Source: LMUY01 sp965276785 (GTDB lineage: Bacteria; Pseudomonadota; Alphaproteobacteria; Acetobacterales; Acetobacteraceae). From it: a DNA stretch of 64,000 bases. Below, piece after piece: positions 1 through 7,730 of the stretch. Below the pieces are notes generated by a model. It was not told the origin of the DNA, made no database searches, and saw only the letters and a list, made by a program, of their open reading frames with translations. The stretch covers positions 2,046,001 to 2,110,000 of the forward strand of contig OZ255629.1 of NCBI GenBank assembly GCA_965276785.1. Direction: 5' to 3'. How positions within the stretch are numbered: the stretch's first letter is position 1; each line of letters starts with the position of its first letter. Made by a program: the position numbers and the translations under genes.

Positions 1-157
1 CCACGAAGAACAGGCTGAAGATGGTGCCGAGCTGCGTAGCGCTTAGGCCAAGTTCCTGGGTGATCCGGGGTGCTACGATGGACAGCGCGGCACGGTCGAG
101 ATAGTTGATGACACCCGCGAGGAAGATAGCTCCCGCGATGATCCATTGCTTGCGCAT
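1..157 (-). CDS. MFS transporter, N-terminal part (gene runs off the window)
   Basis: Only the first 52 codons are present. The minus strand reads MRKQWIIAGAIFLAGVINYL and continues DRAALSIVAP, then a second hydrophobic stretch (QLGTIFSLFFV). The INYLDR motif at the end of helix 1 is typical of the anion:cation symporter (ACS) group of the major facilitator superfamily, whose members import organic acids. A strong Shine-Dalgarno GGAGGAG lies 6-7 bases before the ATG at 157. The gene follows the aldehyde dehydrogenase on the same strand after 75 bases, so it is probably the last gene of the 4097-to-1 operon and imports that pathway's substrate. The family call is firm; the substrate is unknown. 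Confidence 0.8.
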   Translation of the reverse strand, partial: MRKQWIIAGAIFLAGVINYLDRAALSIVAPRITQELGLSATQLGTIFSLFFV

Positions 158-232
158 GAAATCTCCTCCGTTTATTTTTGGTGCTTATCGGGGTGAAGCA
201 GTCTGTTCAGCCGACTGGCACGGAAGACCGGA

Positions 233-1708
233 TCAAGCCCGCATGGTGAACGGGTCGCGGACGCCCTGCGAGAAATCGATCATCACGTTCTTGGTCGTCA
301 TGAACTCGTCGAGCCCTTGGGACCCGCGCTCCCGCCCGAAACCGCTTTCCTTCACGCCGCCAAACGGCGCCTGGCAGGCCGCAGCCCGGTAGGTGTTGAC
401 CCAGACGACTCCGCTGCGCAGGGCGCGCGTCACCCGCATGATGCGGGAAATGTCTTGCGTCCATAGCCCGGCCGCCAGACCGTAGCGCGTGTCGTTGCCG
501 ATCTCGATGGCTTCCTCATCGGTCTCGAACGGAATGATCGACAGCACCGGCCCGAACACCTCCTCCTGCGCGATCGTCATTGCGCTGCGCACTTCGTTAA
601 AGATCGTGGGCTTGACGAAGAACCCTCCCGCGAGGTCGCCGTCGGTGGCCGCCTCACCGCCGGTCAGCAGGTTGGCGCCCTCGGCCTTGGCGGCATCGAT
701 GCTCCCTAGGATGCGTCGGAACTGCGGCTCGTTGGCCGCGGTGCCCATCTCGGTTCGCGGGTCCGCCGGGTCGCCCATCGTGATCCGCGCGGCACGCTCC
801 GCCAAATACTCGGACATGCGTGCGTATAGCGACCGATGGACCAGCAGCCGGGATCCGGCGATGCAGGTTTGCCCAGTCGCCCCGAAAATGCCGGCCAAGG
901 CGCCGACCGCGGCCTTGTCAAAATCTGCGTCCGCGAAGACGATGTTGGGCGACTTGCCCCCGAGTTCGAGGGTCACGGGCACCAGGTTGCGCCCGGCCGC
1001 CGCGGCGATGTGCCGCCCCACCGCCGGGCTGCCGGTGAAGCTCACGCGGTCTATGCCCGTGGCCTCCGACAGCGCCTTCCCAACCCGCGCGTCCCCCGTC
1101 ACCACGTTGACGACACCCGCAGGGAAGCCGGCTTCGTGCACAAGGTGGCAGAATTCGAGCGTAGTGGCCGAGGCGTGTTCCGATGGTTTGATGACCACGC
1201 AGTTGCCCGCGGCCAACGCCGGCGCGAGTTTGTTGGCCAGCAGCGACATTGGTGAGTTCCAGGCAATGATCAGCACGGCTACGCCAAGCGGCTCACGCGT
1301 CGCGTAGTCGAACACGTCCCGCTGGTCCAAGGGGATGACGTTGCCCCAAAGCTTGTCGGCATAGCCCGCGTAGAAGCGGTACTGGCGAGCGGCGAAATGC
1401 ATCTGCGTCACCGTTTCGCGGATGACCTTGCCGTTGTCGCGGGTTTCCAGCTCACCCATGCGCTGGGCGTCCCGGTCCAGCAAGTTAGCCAAGCGGTTCA
1501 GCAGCCGGGATCGCTCCAGCCCCGAGCTCTGCCCCCAAGAGGATTCGAACCGCCGGCGCGCCGCGGCAATCGCGCTGGCGACGTCGCCGTCTCTGGCTTG
1601 CGGGATCGTTCCCCATTCCTGCCGGTTGAACGGGTTCACCGTGGGAAAGCGCTCACCGTTGGAACTCTCGGCCCACTCGCCATCGATAAACAGGCTGTAT
1701 TGCGTCAT
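233..1708 (-). CDS. NAD(P)-dependent aldehyde dehydrogenase
   Basis: This 491-residue protein has the full length of the ALDH superfamily. It carries the Rossmann and active-site landmarks: AWNSP with Asn151, LELGGKSPN with the general base Glu248, and GQTCIAG with catalytic Cys282. C-terminal motifs EEVFGPV and PFGGVKESGFGRERG are also present. It should oxidise an aldehyde to the carboxylate in the cytoplasm. The ATG overlaps the stop of the SMP-30 gene by 4 bases (ATGA), so translation is coupled. A lactonase, a PrpD-like protein and an MFS carrier in one operon suggest oxidation of an aldehyde released from a sugar-acid-like or cyclic substrate. A second ALDH of the same type lies at 40203-41690. 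Confidence 0.93.
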   Translation of the reverse strand: MTQYSLFIDGEWAESSNGERFPTVNPFNRQEWGTIPQARDGDVASAIAAARRRFESSWGQSSGLERSRLLNRLANLLDRDAQRMGELETRDNGKVIRETVTQMHFAARQYRFYAGYADKLWGNVIPLDQRDVFDYATREPLGVAVLIIAWNSPMSLLANKLAPALAAGNCVVIKPSEHASATTLEFCHLVHEAGFPAGVVNVVTGDARVGKALSEATGIDRVSFTGSPAVGRHIAAAAGRNLVPVTLELGGKSPNIVFADADFDKAAVGALAGIFGATGQTCIAGSRLLVHRSLYARMSEYLAERAARITMGDPADPRTEMGTAANEPQFRRILGSIDAAKAEGANLLTGGEAATDGDLAGGFFVKPTIFNEVRSAMTIAQEEVFGPVLSIIPFETDEEAIEIGNDTRYGLAAGLWTQDISRIMRVTRALRSGVVWVNTYRAAACQAPFGGVKESGFGRERGSQGLDEFMTTKNVMIDFSQGVRDPFTMRA

Positions 1709-2634
1709 TGTCCGTTGCTCCCGGCCTGCGAGTACATGGGATGCCCGGCCACCGGCAGGGTCACCCGCAGGATGGCTCCCTGCTCCGCCTCGGTGATGAA
1801 GAGGGTGCGGCGATCCGGACCGCCAAAGGCGACGTTGGTGACGCGAAGGCCCGCGCAGGACTTGATGCGATACAGCGGCTCGCCCATGGCGCTGAACAGC
1901 CAGACGGTGCCGAACCCGGCATGCACGACGACGATGTTGCCGTCCTCGTCAAGAGCGAGGCCATCCGGGCCTGCCGGGCTGCCGGACAAGCGGATGAACA
2001 GTCCGGCCCGTCCCGCCCCCTGGCCCGGCCGCACTGGGACGCGAACGACGGCGTTGATGAGCGTCACGCCGACGAACAGCATGGTTTCCTGCTTGTTGAG
2101 GACCAGCCCATTCGGGCCTTCCATTTTGTCGCAAAGTAGGTCGAGGTCGCCCGACGCGCGCAACCGCCACACCCGGCCGGTCTTGTCATATAGCGAACTT
2201 TCGCCGGGATCGGTGAAGTACAGGTCGCCGTTGCTGGCGAACACCAGGTCGTTCAGCGCCTTGAATCCCTCGCGCTGCGGGTAGTCCACGACCACCGTCA
2301 TCGCAGCACTGTTTGGGTCGAAGCACAGCAGGCCCCGCCGCCGATCTGCTACGAAGATGCGGCCATCCTGATGTATCTTCAGCCCGTTGGGAATGCCGTC
2401 ATAGTCCGCGAACACGGACCAGGCGCCGGCCGGGCTAATCTTGAAGATACGTCCGTGCGCCACGTCCACGCAGAACAGATTGCCGTCGCGATCGAAGGAG
2501 GGACCTTCCAAAAAGGAGTGCAACGGTCCGGCGCCACGATGCGCCACCCAGGCGGAGTAACGCTCCGGGACACGCAGTTGTTCGGGAACGGACGTAAAGA
2601 CCTCGGTGTCAAGCAATGGCGGCGCTGCGTACAT
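1705..2634 (-). CDS. SMP-30/gluconolactonase/LRE family beta-propeller lactonase
   Basis: This 309-residue protein has repeated propeller strands such as GRIFVADRR, NGDLYFTDPG and PDGLALDEDGN. The likely divalent-metal ligands of the SMP-30 fold are Glu43 (LEGPSFDRDGN), Asn128 (LNDLVF), Asn175 (GPNGLV) and Asp224 (GPDGLA). Family members hydrolyse lactones in a calcium- or zinc-dependent way. It sits between the PrpD-like gene (32-base gap) and the aldehyde dehydrogenase (4-base overlap) in one minus-strand operon. Lactone hydrolysis of a sugar-acid or cyclic intermediate is therefore the likely step. There is no obvious signal peptide, so it is probably cytoplasmic. Exact substrate unknown. 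Confidence 0.85.
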   Translation of the reverse strand: MYAAPPLLDTEVFTSVPEQLRVPERYSAWVAHRGAGPLHSFLEGPSFDRDGNLFCVDVAHGRIFKISPAGAWSVFADYDGIPNGLKIHQDGRIFVADRRRGLLCFDPNSAAMTVVVDYPQREGFKALNDLVFASNGDLYFTDPGESSLYDKTGRVWRLRASGDLDLLCDKMEGPNGLVLNKQETMLFVGVTLINAVVRVPVRPGQGAGRAGLFIRLSGSPAGPDGLALDEDGNIVVVHAGFGTVWLFSAMGEPLYRIKSCAGLRVTNVAFGGPDRRTLFITEAEQGAILRVTLPVAGHPMYSQAGSNGQ

Positions 2635-2666
2635 CCTTGTCGGTCCCTTTGGCTACTTTGTTCGTG

Positions 2667-4097
2667 TCAAGCATGGGCAGGCCGAAGCTCAGCCATGAGG
2701 GGCCGCACGCTTGGCAGGCGTTCGGCATCCATGATCATGTCGGCCACGCGCCGGCCGCGCTCCGGTCCCAAGCTCGCCGTGTTGGTCAAGAACTTGGCCA
2801 GCAACTCGTCTTCTGCGATTGGCTCCGCCGCATTCCCCCGCACGAACGGGATTTCGTGCGTATGGACCGCGCCGTCCCTGAGCTCCACCGTGACCCGGCC
2901 CGGCATGTCCTTGAACACGAAGGAGGGGTTCACCCGGTAACGCGTCCGCTGCATGACGGAGGCAATGACCGGATCGGTCGCCAGCTCGTCCGTGAATGAG
3001 TGGGCGCCGGCCCGTCCCGTGACCAGCATCACCGCAACGGCATAGGCAAGACTGAACCGGGCGTCATATCCGGTGGCTGGCGCTATCTTCTTGTTCCACG
3101 GCTCGCACACCATGGCCACGGAGCCTTGCGGCGGCTCGCACAGGACGGAGACGATCTGATCTGGCGCGAACCCGTACCGCTGACGCAACGCAGCCGCGCA
3201 TTCGATAGCGGCATGGACGTTATGGGCACAAGGATAGAGCTTGGGCCGGACGTTGAGGATTTCCCACGCATCGCCAAGACCAGCCGTCACATCGGCAGGG
3301 GCGATGGGCATACCGTGCAGGAATGCGGCATAGTAACCGAGAGAGCCCTCCAGCACCGATTGCGGACCAGTGAAACCGGCTGCCGCCAAGTCGGCCGCCA
3401 TCACGCCGCAAAACCCGCCCCAGCCCGGCTGGAACTGCTTGGACGACGCCGATGCCGGGACGCACTCCATCAAGCCGGATGCGAAGCTGCCTGCAATGCC
3501 GACGGCGTTCACCGTCCGCTCCCCGTCCAGGCCCGCGGCCCGCGCGGCGATCAGCGCGGACCCCAAAGCGCCAAGCGACGAACTGGCCTGAAAGCCGCGG
3601 CGATTGATGGCGCCACCCGCCGGCAACGCCATGCGGATCACGGCTTCCGTGGCTCCCGCCAAGGTGGCCAGCAACTCCGTGCCAGAACGGTCGTGCCGCT
3701 CCATGGCGGTCAGCGTTGCCGGCACCAGGACGCAGCTCGGATGGACGATGCTTTCCGTATGGGTGTCGTCGAAATCCTGACCGTGGCCAAGGGCACCGTT
3801 GGCGAAAGCCGCATATTGGGGCGACACAAGGCGGGGATCGCCAATCAGGGTGCAATCTCCCGCGGCGGACCAGCGTGCGCATTGATCCAGCATCGCCCGG
3901 CCAGATGCGAACTCAGCCGATCCGACGCACACCCCCACCGTGTCGAGCAGCAGCAGCTTGGTTTTCATCAGGACGGCCGGGGGAAGATCCGCCAGCGAGA
4001 GTCCCAACGCGAAATTGGTCAGTGTGCGGCTTAGGCTAGGCGGGCGGCCATCCTCCGCACGACCGCCAGCAACCAGCGTTGCTGTTGCTTGCACCAT
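2667..4097 (-). CDS. MmgE/PrpD family protein (2-methylcitrate dehydratase-like)
   Basis: The protein has 476 residues, the usual length of the family. Conserved signatures are GALGHGQDFDDTHTESIVHP at about residues 100-120 and KQFQPGWGG near residue 220, both shared with PrpD and cis-aconitate decarboxylase-like enzymes. PrpD dehydrates 2-methylcitrate, but many stand-alone MmgE/PrpD proteins in catabolic operons act on other hydroxy-acids, and no other methylcitrate-cycle gene is nearby. The ATG at 4097 follows a good ribosome site (GGGAGG). It is the first gene of an operon with the lactonase, the aldehyde dehydrogenase and an MFS carrier. A paralogue lies at 50405-51802, also beside a LysR gene and a CoA-pathway gene. 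Confidence 0.88.
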   Translation of the reverse strand: MVQATATLVAGGRAEDGRPPSLSRTLTNFALGLSLADLPPAVLMKTKLLLLDTVGVCVGSAEFASGRAMLDQCARWSAAGDCTLIGDPRLVSPQYAAFANGALGHGQDFDDTHTESIVHPSCVLVPATLTAMERHDRSGTELLATLAGATEAVIRMALPAGGAINRRGFQASSSLGALGSALIAARAAGLDGERTVNAVGIAGSFASGLMECVPASASSKQFQPGWGGFCGVMAADLAAAGFTGPQSVLEGSLGYYAAFLHGMPIAPADVTAGLGDAWEILNVRPKLYPCAHNVHAAIECAAALRQRYGFAPDQIVSVLCEPPQGSVAMVCEPWNKKIAPATGYDARFSLAYAVAVMLVTGRAGAHSFTDELATDPVIASVMQRTRYRVNPSFVFKDMPGRVTVELRDGAVHTHEIPFVRGNAAEPIAEDELLAKFLTNTASLGPERGRRVADMIMDAERLPSVRPLMAELRPAHA

Positions 4098-4270
4098 TCA
4101 CCTCCCACCTGGAACCGATTGGAAGGCTACATCGCGCGTGACGTGGGGTCGCATAAGCAGTTCCGGTCAAACTATCAGGAAAGCTAATAGCGGCCGCCCG
4201 CACCGCTCTGCGGCAAAGTCATCGCAAGCCGGTGTGCGAGAGCAGGCCCGTTACGGTGGTGCGTTGACGT

Positions 4271-5197
4271 TCAGCGGTAGGGCGCGGCCAGCCGGCGGCG
4301 CACCGATGCGGCTAGGGTGGGCTTGAGCAACTGCATGAAGCCGAGCGCGACCTTGTTCAGGGGAGCGTTGCGACGCAGCGCCATCTCGACCGGCGTCTCG
4401 GGGACCAAGCCGTCCAGGCTGCGCGCGCTCAGCCCGTAGTCGGCGACCGGGTCAAAGGCGCCGGTCTTGAGGACCGCCACGCCGACTCCGGATCGCACAT
4501 ATTGCTTCATGATATCGCTATCTGCCTCCGTTACGACGAGGTTCGGCACGACGCCTCGTGCGCTGAACGCGCGCAGCAGGACGCCATGGGACGCGAAGCT
4601 CTCGTCGTAGGTGATGATCGGGCAGGCTGCGATATCGGCCAGGGACAAGTCGGCCTTGTCGAGCAGCGCGTGATCGCATGGGGTCAGGAGCGACCAGCCC
4701 AGCTTGAAACAGGGGAACATCGCCAGATCCGGTATGGCATGCCGCGGCCGGGTCGAGAGCGAAAGGTCTGCCTCCCCGCTGACGACCATTTCCATGATCT
4801 GCGGAAGAGTGCCATGCCGGACCCGAAGCCTGACCTTTGGATGGCCCTGCGAAAACCGTGCAACGATGGGCGGTAGCGTGTAGCGCGCCACAGTTTGGGA
4901 TGCCGCCACCGTCAGCTGGTCAGGCCTGGGCTCCCCGAACGCTTTGGCGGCGCGGCGCAGCTCCTCGGCAGCATCCACCGCCCTGGCGATGACCGGTAGC
5001 AGGCTGCGTCCAGCCGGGCTGAGTTCGATGAAGCGGTTGCGCTGCCGGACGAAGATCTGGAGCCGAAGCTCGGCCTCGAGCAGCTGGATGTGCATGCTCA
5101 GGGCCGGCTGGGACGTGTTCAAGGCGGCGGCGGCGCGGGTCAGATTCAGGTCGTGCTTCACGACCGCATCAATTGAGATCAGGTGCTGCAGTTTCAC
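4271..5197 (-). CDS. LysR-family transcriptional regulator
   Basis: This 308-residue protein has an N-terminal winged helix-turn-helix (LTRAAAALNTSQPALSMHIQ, about residues 18-37) and a periplasmic-binding-protein-like effector domain. I use the GTG at 5197 rather than the longer frame from 5293, because GGAGG stands 4 bases before this GTG and the protein then begins directly with the HTH (VKLQHLISIDAV). It lies upstream of the PrpD/lactonase/aldehyde dehydrogenase/MFS operon in the same direction, with a 173-base gap that should hold the operon promoter. It probably activates that operon in response to a pathway intermediate (inference from position). Confidence 0.9.
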   Translation of the reverse strand: MKLQHLISIDAVVKHDLNLTRAAAALNTSQPALSMHIQLLEAELRLQIFVRQRNRFIELSPAGRSLLPVIARAVDAAEELRRAAKAFGEPRPDQLTVAASQTVARYTLPPIVARFSQGHPKVRLRVRHGTLPQIMEMVVSGEADLSLSTRPRHAIPDLAMFPCFKLGWSLLTPCDHALLDKADLSLADIAACPIITYDESFASHGVLLRAFSARGVVPNLVVTEADSDIMKQYVRSGVGVAVLKTGAFDPVADYGLSARSLDGLVPETPVEMALRRNAPLNKVALGFMQLLKPTLAASVRRRLAAPYR

Positions 5198-5326
5198 GTT
5201 GCCTCCGGTCCCGCCGTCTGAGCGGCGTCCGGCGGAGGCTACAACCGGCGCAGTGGCACTCCAAGAGCCCGGCTGAGCCCAATGAACCAGCAAATGATGT
5301 GGCGAACCGAAAAGGTCCCGGGGATG

Positions 5327-6214
5327 CTACGGCGTTACCTTGACCCGGCCGACCGGAACCTCGCCGTCGAAGCTGGTCGCAGTGCCCAGGCTCTCCCATT
5401 GGTCGAGTTCCCGGGCGACCGAACGAAGCTTTGCCCGCACGCGCTCGAAAGCATCCGCGCCGAGCGGCAGCCGCATGGGCGGGGCCTCCGCCTCGACCAC
5501 GGCGATCATGGCCTGAGCCGCCTTCGCGGGGTCACCAGCCTGGGTGCCGTGGTTCGCGTCCATGTAGGCGCGTGCCCTTCCAGAACTGTCAGCGTAGTCC
5601 GGCAAGACCTGGCGTGCCCGCCCCATCGCGGCTCCACGAAAGCCCGTCCTGAACGCGCCGGGCTCGATGATGGTGACCCGGATGCCGAGCGGCGCAAGCT
5701 CCGCGGCCAGGGACTCGGACAAGCCCTCGACCGCGAACTTGGAAGCGGAGTAGTGCGCGAATGCGGCGCTGCCGGAGAAGCCACCAACGGACGATATGTT
5801 CAGGATATGGCCGCGCCGCCGCCCGCGCATGCCGGGCAGCACGGCGCGGACCATCTCCGCCGTCCCGAACAGGTTGACTTCATACATTCCGCGATACTCG
5901 TCCGGCGTGCTCTCTTCCACCGTCCCGAGGAAGCCGAACCCGGCGGCATTGAGCAGCACGTCGATGCTGCCGAACGCATCTTCGCCAAGACGCACGGTGG
6001 CGTCGATGGCCGTCCAGGAGGTCACGTCGAGTGCGCATGTGCGGCAGGTTTCGGGATAGCGGGTCGTGAACTCCGCCACGGCCGCCTCATCCAGCGCGGT
6101 CACCACCGCCCGGTCGCCCCGCGCTAGAACGGCCTCCGCAACCGCCCGCCCGAGGCCTGACATGCAACCAGTGATCAACCAAACCCGCGTGCCGGCCACG
6201 TTTGCGCCCGTCAC
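5327..6214 (-). CDS. Short-chain dehydrogenase/reductase (SDR)
   Basis: The protein has 295 residues from the GTG at 6214. Nucleotide-binding motif TGCMSGLGR is at residues 15-23, LNAAG at about 88-92, and the catalytic set is Ser141/142, Tyr155 and Lys159 (YSASK). The TGCxSGLGR form and a length near 280-295 match NAD(P)-dependent SDRs that oxidise or reduce hydroxyl groups. The GTG overlaps the stop codon of the upstream binding-protein remnant (GTGA), so its translation is probably coupled to that broken gene. A much longer in-frame extension to 6544 exists, but it only shadows the binding-protein gene. A close relative of the same length lies at 45019-45855. Confidence 0.85.
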   Translation of the reverse strand: MTGANVAGTRVWLITGCMSGLGRAVAEAVLARGDRAVVTALDEAAVAEFTTRYPETCRTCALDVTSWTAIDATVRLGEDAFGSIDVLLNAAGFGFLGTVEESTPDEYRGMYEVNLFGTAEMVRAVLPGMRGRRRGHILNISSVGGFSGSAAFAHYSASKFAVEGLSESLAAELAPLGIRVTIIEPGAFRTGFRGAAMGRARQVLPDYADSSGRARAYMDANHGTQAGDPAKAAQAMIAVVEAEAPPMRLPLGADAFERVRAKLRSVARELDQWESLGTATSFDGEVPVGRVKVTP

Positions 6215-6714
6215 TGCCGCACCAAGGGGCACTGGCTCTGCGAAAGCGGTCGGAATGCGTCTTGCTCTGGGATGCTGCGCAAGATTTCCTCGTAATCCCA
6301 TGGCTCCTTGGAAGCGACCGGGCTTTTCATGCTGAGCAAATACATATCGAATAAGGCTACCTTGCCAGCCCGGCGTGCGATGTACTGGACGGCCAAGCCA
6401 ACGGACGACGACGGGATATCCACGATGGCGCTGAAGCCCTCGGTCGGGAGCCAACGCATCGCGATTGCCGAACCAACGTCGGGCTTGTCCTGGTGGTCGG
6501 CCGACAAAAGCTCCAGAGGGCGGCCCAGGACCAAGCCGCCACAATCGTCGACCGCCATCCTGGCAGCCTCGACCGAGCCGAGCCCGGTGTAGTCAGAATT
6601 CAGTTCCGACATGCCGGTGAGCACGCCGATGCGGACCGGCGCTTGGGCATCCGCGTCTGGCGCTGTGCAGGCGAATGCGGCCGAAAGCGCCAGCCAGCAA
6701 AGCGAACTCCTCAT
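6211..6714 (-). pseudogene. Branched-chain amino acid-type ABC substrate-binding protein with a large internal in-frame deletion
   Basis: The 167 codons begin with a signal peptide (to about residue 24, ADAQAPVRIG) and the N-terminal lobe of a LivJ/LivK-type periplasmic binding protein (GVLTGMSELNSDYTG, DHQDKPDVGSAIA). Near residue 122 (about position 6350) it jumps straight into the C-terminal motif of the same family (DMYLLSMKSP, PWDYEEILRSIP, AFRPLS, CPLV). Family proteins are about 390-410 residues, so some 230 central residues are missing while the frame is kept. The protein cannot form the two-lobed fold. Start ATG has a good site (GGGAGGA). No permease or ATPase genes are nearby. I call it a pseudogene, although its ends are intact. 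Confidence 0.8.
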
Positions 6715-6915
6715 GACATCCTCCCGGAGGCTCGCAGGTCGGAAACCACCTGAGCGCTCGTTTTCTTCCCTTTGTTCGTACTGTGGCTCATGGGTATCGT
6801 CTCATAAGAAACGAATGATCAAGTATTCGAGTTGCTGATAGCCATTCAGGCCGCGTGACTGACTGGAGCGTCCGGAGCGGCGGCTTGGCCGATCCAGGTC
6901 CCGGTTTGTCGGACA

Positions 6916-7664
6916 GGCACCGTACTCTTGTTGAACTAAGGTTGGGCGAGCGCGCGATCAGGACGGCGTGCTCGTGGTTACGCCGCGGCAGCGACGCCGC
7001 TGGCCTCGGCCCGAAGCTGGAAGGCTTGGGTGCGGGCGGCTCGATAGTGGGGAGCGTGCACTTGATGGCGGCGAAGGTGGAAAAGGTTGTCGATCCCGTC
7101 GTGGGAGCAAAGGAAGCGCTGCACCTGACCGGCTGATTCGAAGCGCTTCATCTGCCGCTCTCGCCGCTGTGTCGGCTGGTGCGAGTTTGTGCTGCCGGTG
7201 CTCGACGGAGCGACCACCTCGCGCTTGGCCGCCCCGTAGCTGGCCAGCTTATCGGTGATCATGACACGCGGCGGGCGGGTCTGCCTGTCGCACCGGCGCT
7301 GCACCAGGATGTCCAGCACCGTCCCGTTCTGGCCCACCGCACGCCATAGCCAATGCTTCACGCCGGAGATCGTCAGCACGGCTACGTCCATGTGCCACTT
7401 ATCGATGGCGGCGGACAACCTGCGGCGGATCTGATTGGCGAAGCCCTGGCCGAACTTCAATGCCCACTGGCGCACGGTCTCGTGGCTGGCGAGGATGCTA
7501 CGCACGGCCAGCAGTTCATCCACCATGCGCAGGTTGAGCGCAAAGCGGAAGTAAAGCCAAACGGCGTGGCTGATGATCTCAGGCGGAAAGCGTTAGCCGG
7601 CGCAGCTCGGGCAAGCAGATGTCGTCATCCCCGCAACCCGGCCGGTAGCCAAGTTGACGGTGCC
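6916..7664 (-). mobile_element. IS6-family insertion sequence remnant, copy 1 (both ends present, interior deleted)
   Basis: The left end GGCACCGTACTCTTG (6916-6930) and right end CAAGTTGACGGTGCC (7650-7664) are inverted repeats of the type GGCACYGT..., as in the IS6 (IS26) family. Between them the minus strand encodes a degenerate IS6 transposase. The 749-base length is slightly below the family's usual 790-880, in line with internal deletions. The flanks do not give a clean 8-base target duplication (left GTCGGACA, right CGCCGGAC). A second truncated copy at 31307-31648 is nearly identical over its length and also shares about 19 bases outside the left repeat (6897-6915). Confidence 0.75.
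6978..7592 (-). pseudogene. IS6-family transposase, internally deleted
   Basis: Reading the minus strand from an in-frame TAA at 7593-7595 gives FPPEIISHAVWLYFRFAL, then ASHETVRQWALKFG, DKWHMDVAVLTISGVKHWLW, RAVGQNGTVLDILVQ, PRVMITDKLASYGAAKRE, SHQPTQRRERQMKRF and AQAFQLRAEASGVA. This is the order of an IS6-family DDE transposase. Two pieces are lost: the segment between LDILVQ and PRVMITDK (usually about 20 residues, with the NAKAAKRFF region), and the NNRAEN stretch before SHQPT. The catalytic Asp of DKWHMD is kept, but the spacing of the DDE triad is destroyed. It should be inactive. Confidence 0.75.
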
Positions 7665-7730
7665 CGCCGGACCATGATGCAGTTTTTCGCAAGCTTATCC
7701 AGCCGTGACGCGGCTCTCGGCAAGTTGTCC

